Source: Ferrithrix thermotolerans DSM 19514
GTDB taxonomy: Bacteria > Actinomycetota > Acidimicrobiia > Acidimicrobiales > Ilumatobacteraceae
Direction of reading: 5' to 3'
DNA: 64,000 nt
Assembly: GCA_945862025.1 (NCBI GenBank)
Contig: CAMAWU010000003.1
Coordinates: 1-64,000 of the forward strand
The notes beneath the pieces were generated by a model that had not been told where the DNA came from, searched no databases, and saw nothing but the letters and a program-made list of their open reading frames with translations. Every line of letters begins with the position of its first letter. Position 1 is the stretch's first letter. Positions 33,294 through 42,305 of this stretch are shown here, in pieces. A program made the position numbers and the translations under genes.

Positions 33294-33365
33294 TTGGGGA
33301 GCAAGGAATCGAACCCTGAATAACAGAACCAGAATCTGCTGTGTTGCCAGTTACACCACTCCCCA
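33294..33365 (-). tRNA. tRNA-Gln (anticodon CTG)
   Basis: 72 bases, no encoded CCA. Acceptor TGGGGAG pairs with CTCCCCA; the anticodon loop is TTCTGGT with stem GCAGA/TCTGT, and the T-loop TTCGATT. Reads CAG. Charging is probably by GltX with Glu followed by amidation, as in other actinobacteria (established for the group, not visible here). Confidence 0.93.
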
Positions 33366-33442
33366 GAGAGTGTCGTTTTAGGTTATCGCTTTTTTCTGAT
33401 GAGCAAATTTCGTGTTAGCCGATTAACCCACTAATGCGCCCA

Positions 33443-34054
33443 CTAATTAACCCACGAATCTACGCGTCGAAAACCAACAATGCGACCAACTGCGACGCCG
33501 ATCGCCTCTTGAATATTGTGCTTAAACGCCATTGATCCATGCACGACACCAGACCGAGTCGGTGAAACGAATGCAACAAGCCCGATTTCTTGAGCAATCA
33601 ATTTTGCTCGCAACTCATGAAATGGATCACTGACAATCAGAATGCGTTTCATCCCAACATTTTTGGCGATTCTTGAAACTTCAACAAGCGACTCATAAGT
33701 TGATCGACCCAAATTCTCTTGGATGATTAAGTCACGTTTGACACCAAGTGAAGTGAAAAATTTTCTTCCAGCCTGCGCTTCAGTAAAACGGTCTCCCGAT
33801 TGCTTACCACCCGTAACCACAATGTACGGTGCCATGTTAAGTCTCCATAATTTGTATGCGTGATCAAGTCGCGCCTGCAATTGTGGCGAAGGACGACCAT
33901 CGTATTGGGCAGCACCTAACACGACAATCGCGTCAACAGGTTGCTGCTGATCACTGCGACCGACATTCCAAACTTGAAACAGTGTGACCGAAAAATAGAG
34001 CCCACAACACGCCAAGATCAGACCGAAAGGTTTAACAACTCGGCGAAGTTTCAT
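33443..34054 (-). CDS. YdcF/SanA-like DUF218 membrane protein
   Basis: 203 residues from ATG 34054. One N-terminal membrane helix, then a DUF218 domain: DAIVVLGAAQYDGRPSP, VVTGGKQSGDRFTEAQ and the terminal ILIVSDPFHELRA. The family includes SanA and ElyC, linked to envelope integrity and undecaprenyl-phosphate handling. The longer in-frame start (34162) lies inside gltX and is rejected; it begins 13 bases after the gltX stop, so probably cotranscribed. Confidence 0.85.
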   Translation of the reverse strand: MKLRRVVKPFGLILACCGLYFSVTLFQVWNVGRSDQQQPVDAIVVLGAAQYDGRPSPQLQARLDHAYKLWRLNMAPYIVVTGGKQSGDRFTEAQAGRKFFTSLGVKRDLIIQENLGRSTYESLVEVSRIAKNVGMKRILIVSDPFHELRAKLIAQEIGLVAFVSPTRSGVVHGSMAFKHNIQEAIGVAVGRIVGFRRVDSWVN

Positions 34055-34067
34055 AACGAGATTTGTT

Positions 34068-35492
34068 TTAAGAAACTTTCTTCGCCAAAACAGCATCAAT
34101 GCGCTTGATAGTTGCATCACGGCCAAGCAACTCAATCGGTTCAAAAAGTGGTGGACCAACACTGCGACCCGTAACTGCGACTCGCAATGGTGCCTGTAGT
34201 TTGCCGAGTTTCAACGAGTTCTTTTCGCCAATTTTTTCAACTACTGCTTTCAGTGAATCAGCTTTCCATTCGCAATTTTTGAAATCCTCGCGAATTGCGA
34301 GAAGCGTCGGCGCAGCCCAATCTGCGGAAAACGCTTTGACGTACGAAGTTTCGTCAATTGCTGGCATCTCACAGAACAAGAAATCAACCATGCTCGGCAC
34401 ATCTTGCAGCAACTGCACTCGCGTCTGCACCAGGGGTGCAATTTCGGCAAAGACTTTCGCGTCATAATCTGCTTGCTTCCACGGTGCAAGCTCGCCCGTT
34501 AACCAAACTTCAGAGGCTGCAATGAACTCATCAACCGTCATCGCTCGAATGTATTCTGCATTAAACGACTGCATTTTGACGATGTCAAAAAACGCTGGCG
34601 AGTGATTTACACTGCCAAGTGCAAACTCGTCAACTATTTTTTGAAACGGCACGATCTCGGTGTCACCTGTTGGCGCCCAACCCAGTGTCATCAAATAGTT
34701 TTTCATCGCATCGGCCAAAATTCCTTCCTCGCGATATTGCTCAACTGCAACTTTGTCTCTACGCTTTGAGAGCTTCTTTCGCTGCTCATTAACAAGCACA
34801 GGCACATGGGCCCAATTTGGCGGTGTTGATCCCAGCGCATCCCAAATCATCTGTTGTTTTGGCGCATTTGGCAGGTGCTCTTCAGCGCGCACAACATGGG
34901 TGATGCCCTGATTGATGTCATCAACGACATTGGCAATCAAAAAAACTGGTGAACCATTGCTACGCAATAGAACGAAGTCTTCAATAGTTGCGTTATCAAA
35001 TTCGACTTCACCTCGGACTTGATCTTTGACAACTGTTTTGCCTTGCGGCACGCGAAACCGCAAAACATGACCAGGACCTGGCCCCAGACCACGGTCACGC
35101 GAATACCCGTCATAACCTTGGCGCTCGGATTGTTTGCCGGATTCTTTGGCGCGTTTTTGAATATCTTCAGTCGTTAAATCGCAATAGTAAGCCTTGCCTT
35201 GTGCGAAAAGCTTTTCGGCCGCTGCCACGTGCAACGCCGCGTTAGCCGACTGAAAATAGGGTCCTTCGAAATGAGAATCACTTCCGTCAATGCCGAGCCA
35301 TGCCAGCGCATCAATAATTCCTTGTGTCCACTGCGGATTATTACGCGAGTCATCGGTGTCTTCAATCCGTAAAACAAAAACACCACTCGTTTGTAGTGCG
35401 AGAATCCAGTTATATAACGCAGTGCGCGCACCTCCAACATGAAAATATCCCGTTGGTGACGGCGCAAATCGGTAGCGCGGTGTCTGTGCCAT
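34068..35492 (-). CDS. gltX: Glutamate--tRNA ligase
   Basis: 474 residues from ATG 35492. Class I synthetase signatures: FAPSPTGYFHVGGART (HIGH region) at the start and KKLSKRRD (KMSKS equivalent) near residue 238. The longer in-frame start back to 35561 overlaps the divergent VIT gene and precedes the conserved MAQTPRYRFAPSPTG start, so it is rejected. Its upstream sequence reads TAGCCT eight bases before the ATG. It sits near tRNA-Gln and tRNA-Glu. Confidence 0.96.
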   Translation of the reverse strand: MAQTPRYRFAPSPTGYFHVGGARTALYNWILALQTSGVFVLRIEDTDDSRNNPQWTQGIIDALAWLGIDGSDSHFEGPYFQSANAALHVAAAEKLFAQGKAYYCDLTTEDIQKRAKESGKQSERQGYDGYSRDRGLGPGPGHVLRFRVPQGKTVVKDQVRGEVEFDNATIEDFVLLRSNGSPVFLIANVVDDINQGITHVVRAEEHLPNAPKQQMIWDALGSTPPNWAHVPVLVNEQRKKLSKRRDKVAVEQYREEGILADAMKNYLMTLGWAPTGDTEIVPFQKIVDEFALGSVNHSPAFFDIVKMQSFNAEYIRAMTVDEFIAASEVWLTGELAPWKQADYDAKVFAEIAPLVQTRVQLLQDVPSMVDFLFCEMPAIDETSYVKAFSADWAAPTLLAIREDFKNCEWKADSLKAVVEKIGEKNSLKLGKLQAPLRVAVTGRSVGPPLFEPIELLGRDATIKRIDAVLAKKVS

Positions 35493-35511
35493 CTGTCCCA
35501 AGGCTATCTCG

Positions 35512-36270
35512 GTGCGTGTTGTTGACGATGACAGAACTATCGTTGTCGCTGTGGCAAACAAAACAGCAGAACACGAGGGTCATCCAGATCACAGAGCACT
35601 TGCAGGTGGATCAGCACGCGCTGGTGTGTTTGGTTTCAGCGATGGCTTAGTTTCGAATGTCTCTTTGATAATCGGTTTTGCTGCTGGTGGAGTTGACTCA
35701 AGTGTTGTGCGCCTTGCAGGTATTGCCGCTGCTGTTGCAGGTGCCGCAAGTATGGCTGCTGGTGAATGGGTTTCGATTAGTGCACAAAATGAATTAGTTG
35801 AACGCGAAATTGCTCTTGAGCTTCGCGAACTAAAACTTCATCCGGGGGCAGAAACTTCAGAACTCGCAGCGATGTATCGCCAGCACGGAATGTCAGCTGA
35901 GCAAGCAGCATCTTCTGCAAAAGAAGTGATGCAGAACCCAGAGCGTGCCGTTATGGTTCACGCGCGCGAAGAATTCGGTCTTGACCCAAATCATTTGCCC
36001 AACCCAATTCAAATTGCAATGGTTTCATTGATTACATTTTTGGGCGGGGCGATGTTGCCAGTGTTGCCATGGATCTTTGGCAGTGGCAATACTGCAAAAT
36101 ATGCATCAGTCGCAGTTGCCGTTTTTGCGGCTGCAATCGCTGGTGGCGCGATTGGCCAGCAGGCTGAGCGGTCAAAAGTCACCAGTGCAGTGCGCCAAGT
36201 TTTGATCATGTTGCTTGCTGTTGGAGTCACCTACATAATTGGCCGACTCGTCGGAACGACCATTAACTGA
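35512..36270 (+). CDS. VIT1/CCC1-family iron/manganese transporter
   Basis: 252 residues. RALAGGSARAGVFGFSDGLVSNVSL opens the membrane domain, with the glutamate-rich cytosolic loop (about residues 95-130, ELVEREIALELRELKL) typical of VIT transporters that move Fe(II) or Mn(II). About five membrane spans. GTG start only 19 bases from the divergent gltX ATG, so both promoters overlap. Downstream DUF2237 gene in the same direction. Confidence 0.88.
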   Translation: MRVVDDDRTIVVAVANKTAEHEGHPDHRALAGGSARAGVFGFSDGLVSNVSLIIGFAAGGVDSSVVRLAGIAAAVAGAASMAAGEWVSISAQNELVEREIALELRELKLHPGAETSELAAMYRQHGMSAEQAASSAKEVMQNPERAVMVHAREEFGLDPNHLPNPIQIAMVSLITFLGGAMLPVLPWIFGSGNTAKYASVAVAVFAAAIAGGAIGQQAERSKVTSAVRQVLIMLLAVGVTYIIGRLVGTTIN

Positions 36271-36290
36271 AAACTGATTGAGATAATTTA

Positions 36291-36665
36291 ATGCCTACTA
36301 GTCAGCAAACAAATGTTTATGGTGATCCAATTGAGCCGTGCAACTTTGACCCCGTGACTGGTTTCTATCGCACAGGATGTTGCGAAACAAGTGGTGACGA
36401 CACCGGCGTACATACCGTATGTGCTGTGATGACTGAAGAATTTTTGGCTTATTCAAAATCGGTTGGTAACGATCTCTCAACTCCAATGCCCCAATACGGT
36501 TTTGCCGGTCTTAAACCTGGTGACCAATGGTGCCTATGTGCCCCACGATGGCAAGAAGCTTTTGAAGCCGGGAAAGCACCAAAGGTCCGCTTGCGTTCGA
36601 CGCACACATTGACTCTTGAATTTGTTTCGCTTAAAGACTTAGAAGCCCACGCCGAAACAGATTAA
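36291..36665 (+). CDS. DUF2237 family protein
   Basis: 124 residues with the family pattern NVYGDPIEPC, TGFYRTGCC, a mid TVCAVMTEEFL and the closing GDQWCLCAPRWQEA. Conserved Cys and Trp residues suggest a metal or redox role, but the function of the family is unknown. Follows the VIT transporter by 20 bases. Confidence 0.85.
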   Translation: MPTSQQTNVYGDPIEPCNFDPVTGFYRTGCCETSGDDTGVHTVCAVMTEEFLAYSKSVGNDLSTPMPQYGFAGLKPGDQWCLCAPRWQEAFEAGKAPKVRLRSTHTLTLEFVSLKDLEAHAETD

Positions 36666-36667
36666 AA

Positions 36668-37192
36668 CTACGCTCCAGTGAGTGCATGCCAACTGCCTGG
36701 CATTCCAGTTTTAATTTGTTCGTGCGACATGATCATCGTGCTTTCTGGAACAAGATCTACAAGAAGTCGAGTCTCGGAATAATGATGCGCCACGTTTCCG
36801 AGACCTACGAATAGTTCTAGTCGACGCTCAACAAGATCAGCAGGTGGATTGGCGAGCATCCAGCCCCAGATTCCGAAGGCAATATTTAGATCATGAATAA
36901 CTGGAGCGCGACCAAATTTAGAAGCACGACGCAACGCAATCGCAAGTGATCCACGAATTGCATCATCGGCCGACTCGCCGCGTTGTAAAACTATTTCTTT
37001 GCGTAAACCTTCTGCGAGTTTCAATGCGTATCCCTGATCTGGTCCTTGAAACCCAAGTCGACTTCCAGTTGGCTGGCGACCTTTGACTGCAGCGGGGCGA
37101 TCATTGTGCCACGGTGCCGGAATATGTTCTGGCGAAGAGTATGAACGAGGACGATCGGTTGGATCTACAGGTGTGAACTTTGGGGCTGCCAT
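36668..37192 (-). CDS. Conserved actinobacterial protein of unknown function
   Basis: 174 residues, soluble. Features: PAPWHNDRP near residue 26, GSRLGFQGPDQGYALKLA near residue 43, RRASKFGRAPVIHDL near residue 90 and a C-terminal LGNVAHHYSE. The pattern is that of an uncharacterised protein family found in actinobacteria (recalled, not searched). GATATT lies six bases before the ATG. Its stop is two bases from that of the convergent DUF2237 gene. Upstream of it on the same strand is cimA, 33 bases away. Confidence 0.65.
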   Translation of the reverse strand: MAAPKFTPVDPTDRPRSYSSPEHIPAPWHNDRPAAVKGRQPTGSRLGFQGPDQGYALKLAEGLRKEIVLQRGESADDAIRGSLAIALRRASKFGRAPVIHDLNIAFGIWGWMLANPPADLVERRLELFVGLGNVAHHYSETRLLVDLVPESTMIMSHEQIKTGMPGSWHALTGA

Positions 37193-37225
37193 AAGACAAA
37201 TATCCTAGATCAGTCGGCGACGAGG

Positions 37226-38830
37226 TCAAGCCTGCAAATGCAGCAGACCATAGACCAAAGATTCTTCAAGTGCACGCCACGATGCTTCAATGATGTTCGC
37301 CGATACTCCGATTGTTGTCCAAGTTCGTTCGCCATCTGTGGCGTCGATTAACACTCGCGTTACGGCGCCAGTTGCCGACCCTGAATCAAGAATTCGAACT
37401 TTATAGTCGGTGAGATGCACACGCTCTAATTGCGGATAACTAGTTCGCAATGCTTCACGCAACGCAGTATCAATTGCGTTAACCGGACCGTTGCCTTCAG
37501 ATGTAAAGACATTTCTATTTTCGCCGACCCAAACTTTTACTGTCGCCTCAGTTGTAAAAGTTCCTGATGCAGCTTCATCTGTGATCACACGCATTGACTC
37601 AACTTTGAAAAAAGATTGATCCCAACCAGTTGCTCGGCGCATTAATAATTCGAGCGAGGCATCGGCCGCTTCGAAGTGGTAACCCTCAAACTCAAGTCGC
37701 TTGAGGTCGTCAAGAACTTGATTAGTCGCAGGACCATCCATTTCAATACCCAACTCTTGCGCCTTCATTGAAATCGTCGCTCGTCCGGCCATCTCCGAAA
37801 CTAAAAAGCGTGTGCCGTTGCCGACAAGTTCTGGCGCAACATGCTCGTACGCATCTTTGGCGCGAGCAATCGCTGAGACATGCAAGCCGGCTTTGTGAGC
37901 AAACGCCGAAACACCCACATAAGGCGCTTGAGGGTTCATCGGACGATTGAGAACTTCGGCAACGTGGTTGCTCACTTGTGTGAGTCGCTCAAGATGACCC
38001 TCAGGCAAGCACTTGTAGCCAAGTTTCAATTGCAAGTTTGGAATAACCGTCGTCAAATTCGTGTTGCCAGTGCGCTCACCAAGACCATTGAGCGTGCCCT
38101 GCACATGACGAGCACCGCTTTGCACCGCAGCAAGTGAGTTAGCAACTGCACAACCTGTGTCATCGTGACAGTGAATGCCGATTATTACATCACTACCCAT
38201 GTGACGACGCACATCAGCAACAATAGTTTCAACTTCATTTGGTAATGACCCACCGTTGGTGTCACACAAAACTAAATGTGTTGCGCCGTTGATTACCGCG
38301 GCTTCAAGCACGCGCAACGAAAACTCTGCGTTGTGTTTGTAACCGTCAAAAAAATGCTCCATGTCGACAAGAACTCGACGATTATTGGCGACCAAAAACT
38401 TGACAGAGTCGCTGACCATCGCCACTCCTTCATCAAGAGTGGTTTGCAATGCTTGCTCGACGTGGTAGTCAGAACACTTTGCGACAATGCACACGGCGCT
38501 TGTCTCGGCTTCAATAAGGTTTCGCAGTGTTGTGTCATCATCTACTTTGCCAGCGGGGCGACGTGTCGAACCAAAAGCGACAAGCGTCGCGGTTTTAAGT
38601 TTTAATTCAGTTCGGGCGCGAGCAAAAAACTCAATGTCTTTGGGGTTCGCTCCAGGCCATCCGCCTTCAATGTATTGCACACCGAGATAATCAAGTTGCT
38701 CGGCGATGCGAAGTTTGTCTTGCACGCTTGCCGAGACGCCCTCAACTTGCATGCCGTCGCGCAGAGTTGTGTCAAAGACCTCAACAAGTTCAGGTGATTT
38801 TGAAATGTGTTCAGACACAGGCTGAGTCAT
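37226..38830 (-). CDS. cimA: (R)-citramalate synthase
   Basis: 534 residues. DRE-TIM metallolyase: FDTTLRDGMQVEGVSASV at the start, a HCHDDTGCAVANS motif near residue 210 and GTLNGLGERTGN near residue 232. It also has the C-terminal regulatory LeuA-dimer domain. Length and the GWPGANPKD segment match CimA rather than LeuA, and a separate LeuA is at 49700. It condenses pyruvate and acetyl-CoA to citramalate, which LeuCD and LeuB can convert to 2-oxobutyrate for isoleucine. Six bases from ilvE, so one operon. Confidence 0.92.
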   Translation of the reverse strand: MTQPVSEHISKSPELVEVFDTTLRDGMQVEGVSASVQDKLRIAEQLDYLGVQYIEGGWPGANPKDIEFFARARTELKLKTATLVAFGSTRRPAGKVDDDTTLRNLIEAETSAVCIVAKCSDYHVEQALQTTLDEGVAMVSDSVKFLVANNRRVLVDMEHFFDGYKHNAEFSLRVLEAAVINGATHLVLCDTNGGSLPNEVETIVADVRRHMGSDVIIGIHCHDDTGCAVANSLAAVQSGARHVQGTLNGLGERTGNTNLTTVIPNLQLKLGYKCLPEGHLERLTQVSNHVAEVLNRPMNPQAPYVGVSAFAHKAGLHVSAIARAKDAYEHVAPELVGNGTRFLVSEMAGRATISMKAQELGIEMDGPATNQVLDDLKRLEFEGYHFEAADASLELLMRRATGWDQSFFKVESMRVITDEAASGTFTTEATVKVWVGENRNVFTSEGNGPVNAIDTALREALRTSYPQLERVHLTDYKVRILDSGSATGAVTRVLIDATDGERTWTTIGVSANIIEASWRALEESLVYGLLHLQA

Positions 38831-38836
38831 GCTCGA

Positions 38837-39754
38837 CTACTTTACTAACTCACACCATTGTTTATAACGGTCATCTTGACCACGAACAGCCTTGGCATAA
38901 GTCGTTGCAATCGCTTTAGTCATCGGCCCTGGGCAAGGAACTTTGCGATCGTCAACCGAACTCACAGAACCGACTTCTGCTGCGGTACCGCATACGAAAA
39001 TTTCATCGGCAATATACAAATCGCTGCGAGCAATATTGTCAACACGAATGTCATATCCAAGATCGCGAGCAATTTTGGTGACACTCGATTGAGTGATTCC
39101 CTCAAGTGCGCCAGCCGAAAGTGGCGGCGTCAAAATTATCCCGTTGCGAACACAGAAAATATTTTCACCAGTACATTCGGCAACTAATCCATTCGGAGAG
39201 AGCATGATTGCTTCGTCGTAGCCTGCCTTCAGCGCTTCAACTTTGGCCAATGAAGAGTTGACGTAGTTACCGACTGTTTTTGCTGCTGGTGGCATTGTGT
39301 TGTGATCATGACGAGTCCAAGAGGAGATCTTCATCCGCACACCTTTATCAACGGCGTCGTCGCCCAGATATGCGCCCCATGGCCAACATGCGATTGCGAC
39401 ATCAACTTTGCATGGCAAAGTGTTCAAGCCCATTTCGCCATATCCGTAGTAAGCAAGCGGTCGTACGTAACACGAAGGCAAGCCAGTTGAGCGAACGGTC
39501 TGTTTGGTTGCCTCAACGAGTTCTTCAACCGAATATGGCAGCTCCATGTCCATGATCTTGGCGCTGTTGTGCAGACGCTTGATGTGATCGGTCAGACGAA
39601 AAACTGCAGGACCATTCGCTGTTTCGTATGCACGAATGCCTTCGAATACGCCCGTGCCGTAATGAAGTGTGTGTGTCAGTACATGCACCTTGGCGTCGTC
39701 CCAATTGACGAGTGAACCATTCATCCAAATCTTTGGGGTTGTAGTAATTGGCAT
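38837..39754 (-). CDS. ilvE: Branched-chain-amino-acid aminotransferase
   Basis: 305 residues, fold-type IV PLP enzyme. Visible are HTLHYGTGVFEGIRAY near residue 29, SSLAKVEALKAGYDEAI (with Schiff-base Lys) near residue 167 and the family motif ECTGENIFCVRNGII near residue 195. It transfers the amino group of glutamate to the keto acids of Val, Leu and Ile. A near-consensus AGGAGA ribosome site lies four bases before the ATG. First gene of the ilvE-cimA operon. Confidence 0.95.
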   Translation of the reverse strand: MPITTTPKIWMNGSLVNWDDAKVHVLTHTLHYGTGVFEGIRAYETANGPAVFRLTDHIKRLHNSAKIMDMELPYSVEELVEATKQTVRSTGLPSCYVRPLAYYGYGEMGLNTLPCKVDVAIACWPWGAYLGDDAVDKGVRMKISSWTRHDHNTMPPAAKTVGNYVNSSLAKVEALKAGYDEAIMLSPNGLVAECTGENIFCVRNGIILTPPLSAGALEGITQSSVTKIARDLGYDIRVDNIARSDLYIADEIFVCGTAAEVGSVSSVDDRKVPCPGPMTKAIATTYAKAVRGQDDRYKQWCELVK

Positions 39755-39758
39755 TCCG

Positions 39759-39764
39759 TCTCCT
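39759..39764 (-). promoter_or_regulatory. Shine-Dalgarno of ilvE
   Basis: The minus strand reads AGGAGA four bases before ATG 39754; with 99 bases to the leuB stop, this implies a leadered transcript. I see no Leu-codon leader peptide in that gap. Confidence 0.6.
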
Positions 39765-39853
39765 AATTTAATTTAAAACTTTTACTAACTCATTTAAGGT
39801 TACTGCCGAGCAATTAATTCGTCGGCTTCAATTAAATCTCTTAATTTGGCTGG

Positions 39854-40882
39854 CTAAATGCTTGCTCTCACACGTTTAACAATTTCATCGCCTACTGCCT
39901 TTGTCGTGCCTGTGACCGGCGACTCGCATGCGACTCGCAGTGCTGTCGCAGCGGTTTGCTCGCCAAGAAATTCAAGCATGTGAGCAGCCGACAAAATGGC
40001 TGCAACTGGATTAGCCACACCTTTGCCGGCAATGTCAGGAGCAGAACCATGTACCGGCTCAAACATTGAAGGACCATTGCGCGCAGGATTCAAGTTCGCA
40101 GATGACGCAACACCGATACCCCCAGATACTGCCCCACCTAAGTCTGTGAGAATATCTCCGAATAAATTATCGGTGACGATCACATCGTAGCGATGCGGAT
40201 CTTGCACGAAATAAATGCACGCTGCATCAATGTGGTTGTAACCAGTTACTACTTCTGAAAATTCTTGTGCAACCCGATCAAAAGTCCGTTGCCATAAATC
40301 ACCAGCGAATGTAAGCACGTTTGTTTTATGAACTAGCGTGACATGCTTGCGCTTGCGAGACATCGCAAGTTCGAACGCAAAGCGCACGCACCGTTCAACA
40401 CCTTTTGCGGTGTTGACACTTCCTTGTGTGGCAACTTCATGCGGGGTGCCGCGACGCAAGACTCCACCTTCGCCAACATATGGTCCTTCTGTGTTTTCAC
40501 GGATCACAATAAAGTCGTGCGACTTTGTTTGACCAGGACCGACACCAGAAAAAGGTCGAAGGTTGATGTATAGATCTAATTCAAATCTCATTTTCAGCAA
40601 TAACCCACGCTCAATAACGCCTGGTGGCACTGCAGGTGTACCGACTGCGCCAAGCAAGATTGCATCGAACCCACGCAACTCATTTAAGGTCGCGTCAGAA
40701 AGAATTTCGCCATCACGAAGATACCTCGCGCCACCTAAATCAAAATTTGTCGTTTCTAGTTTCACTCCAGACGCAGCCACAACTTTGAGGGCCTCAGAAA
40801 TTACTTCAGGGCCGATTCCATCACCGCCAATTATTGCAACACGATGATCACCAGAAATGTTGCCACTTTTTTGCAAAACCAT
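39854..40882 (-). CDS. leuB: 3-isopropylmalate dehydrogenase
   Basis: 342 residues. N-terminal AIIGGDGIGPEVISEA, then the substrate-binding RFELDLYINLRPF near residue 103 and the NAD-site DNLFGDILTDL with the VHGSAPDIAGKG motif near residue 275. Oxidative decarboxylation of 3-isopropylmalate in leucine synthesis, and of the methylmalate analogue in the citramalate route. TATTAT lies six bases before the ATG, suggesting a leaderless mRNA. It is divergent from greA. Confidence 0.95.
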   Translation of the reverse strand: MVLQKSGNISGDHRVAIIGGDGIGPEVISEALKVVAASGVKLETTNFDLGGARYLRDGEILSDATLNELRGFDAILLGAVGTPAVPPGVIERGLLLKMRFELDLYINLRPFSGVGPGQTKSHDFIVIRENTEGPYVGEGGVLRRGTPHEVATQGSVNTAKGVERCVRFAFELAMSRKRKHVTLVHKTNVLTFAGDLWQRTFDRVAQEFSEVVTGYNHIDAACIYFVQDPHRYDVIVTDNLFGDILTDLGGAVSGGIGVASSANLNPARNGPSMFEPVHGSAPDIAGKGVANPVAAILSAAHMLEFLGEQTAATALRVACESPVTGTTKAVGDEIVKRVRASI

Positions 40883-40888
40883 CCTTCA

Positions 40889-40894
40889 ATAATA
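40889..40894 (-). promoter_or_regulatory. -10 element of leuB
   Basis: The minus strand reads TATTAT, six bases, then ATG 40882. Leaderless geometry. Confidence 0.6.
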
Positions 40895-40973
40895 CGGCGC
40901 AATTACTGACTGATAACTGAAAAAGATAACTGCTTATATTTTGCCAGACGTATTAGGTAGTATTTTCAAGGTA

Positions 40974-41444
40974 ATGATCCATAAAGTCTCTCGAAACCTT
41001 TACGAACGCCTTCGCGAAGAACACGCTGATCTCACCACCAGAGGCAGAATCTCGGCAGCCGAGAAAATTGCCAGAGCCCGCGAACATGGTGACCTTAAAG
41101 AAAACGGCGACTACCATGCGGCAAAAGACGAACACGGTCACATGGAAGGTCGGATTCGCCAACTTGAGTCAATTCTCGAAAATGTTGAAATCGTTGAACC
41201 ATCAACAGACGGCACCGTCGGATTCGGCACGATTGTGACCGTGCTTTACGACGGCGACGATCCATCAATGGCCGAGAGTTATCTGATTGGGCACATTGAA
41301 GAAAAGTGCGAAAACGCAGAAGTCATGAGTCCGACATCTCCACTAGGCGCCGCGTTGCTTGGTGCAAAGAAAAACGACTTGGTTACCTACGCTGCACCTA
41401 ACGGAAATTTAAAAGTAAAAATTGTCGAGACACGACAACAGTGA
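40974..41444 (+). CDS. greA: Transcription elongation factor GreA
   Basis: 156 residues from ATG 40974. An N-terminal coiled coil (RISAAEKIARAREHGDLKENGDYH, acidic tip) that enters the RNA polymerase secondary channel, and the C-terminal FKBP-like domain ending PNGNLKVKIVE. GreA stimulates cleavage of backtracked RNA. An in-frame TTG at 40941 is possible but adds no conserved residues. Its stop overlaps the start of the hydrolase gene. Confidence 0.93.
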   Translation: MIHKVSRNLYERLREEHADLTTRGRISAAEKIARAREHGDLKENGDYHAAKDEHGHMEGRIRQLESILENVEIVEPSTDGTVGFGTIVTVLYDGDDPSMAESYLIGHIEEKCENAEVMSPTSPLGAALLGAKKNDLVTYAAPNGNLKVKIVETRQQ

Positions 41445-42301
41445 TGCGTGAGGCGGTAGCACCGCTTGCTGGCTTGCCACCTGGATTCGAAATTGATCTA
41501 CCTGGTCGCGGGCGGATATTCGTTCGCGAAAAATCAGGGCCAGCGGGTGCGCCAACACTTTTGCTTTTACATGGATGGACAGCAACTGCGGACTTAAATT
41601 GGTTCACATGTTTTGATGCGTTGTCTGAACATTTTCGAGTTGTAGCAATGGACATGCGCGGCCATGGACGGGGAATTCGCACAAAGTCAACTTTCAAACT
41701 TGAGGATTGTGCCGATGATGCCGCTGCAGTTGCTGATGTTCTTGGTATTTCAACATTTATTCCTGTTGGGTATTCAATGGGTGGCGCTGTTGCGCAACTT
41801 TTATGGGGTCGCCATGAACTGCGCGTACGAGGCATCGTGTTATGCAGCACTGCGAGCCACTTTGCAGAAAAGCGTGAAGAAAAACTTAGCTTCTTCGGAT
41901 TAACTGGCCTTGCTGCACTATCTCGCCTAACTACTCCGCAAGCCCGCACATGGATTACTGACCAACTTTATTTGCAACGCAAATCAGAAGGGCTCGCGGA
42001 TTGGGCCGTTCAACAAATCGCCAGCCATGATTGGCGACACATTCTTGAGGCTGGTAGTGCAATCGGAAACTTTGACTCACGAGACTGGCTACCAAGGCTT
42101 GAAGCACCTGCGGCAGTTGTGATCACAACTCAAGACAATGTTGTCGCACCAGAGCGTCAAACTGAGTTGTACCAAATAATTAATGATGTTGAAGTTTTTG
42201 AAGTTCACGGTGGGCACAATTCTGTTTTTGCGATGAAAGAATATTTCGTGCCAACGCTTGTTGAGGCTTGTCTTTCGGTTTACTATCGCTCGTCGCGCTA
42301 G
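41441..42301 (+). CDS. Alpha/beta-hydrolase-fold enzyme
   Basis: 286 residues. LLLHGWTATADLNWF oxyanion segment near residue 44, nucleophile elbow GYSMGGAVAQ near residue 109 and a C-terminal catalytic His in HGGHNSVF near residue 263, with an acidic residue about 30 before it. Probable carboxylesterase or related hydrolase; substrate unknown. GTG 41441 overlaps the greA stop (ATG 41444 also fits), so the two are coupled. Confidence 0.85.
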   Translation: MMREAVAPLAGLPPGFEIDLPGRGRIFVREKSGPAGAPTLLLLHGWTATADLNWFTCFDALSEHFRVVAMDMRGHGRGIRTKSTFKLEDCADDAAAVADVLGISTFIPVGYSMGGAVAQLLWGRHELRVRGIVLCSTASHFAEKREEKLSFFGLTGLAALSRLTTPQARTWITDQLYLQRKSEGLADWAVQQIASHDWRHILEAGSAIGNFDSRDWLPRLEAPAAVVITTQDNVVAPERQTELYQIINDVEVFEVHGGHNSVFAMKEYFVPTLVEACLSVYYRSSR

Positions 42302-42305
42302 TTAG

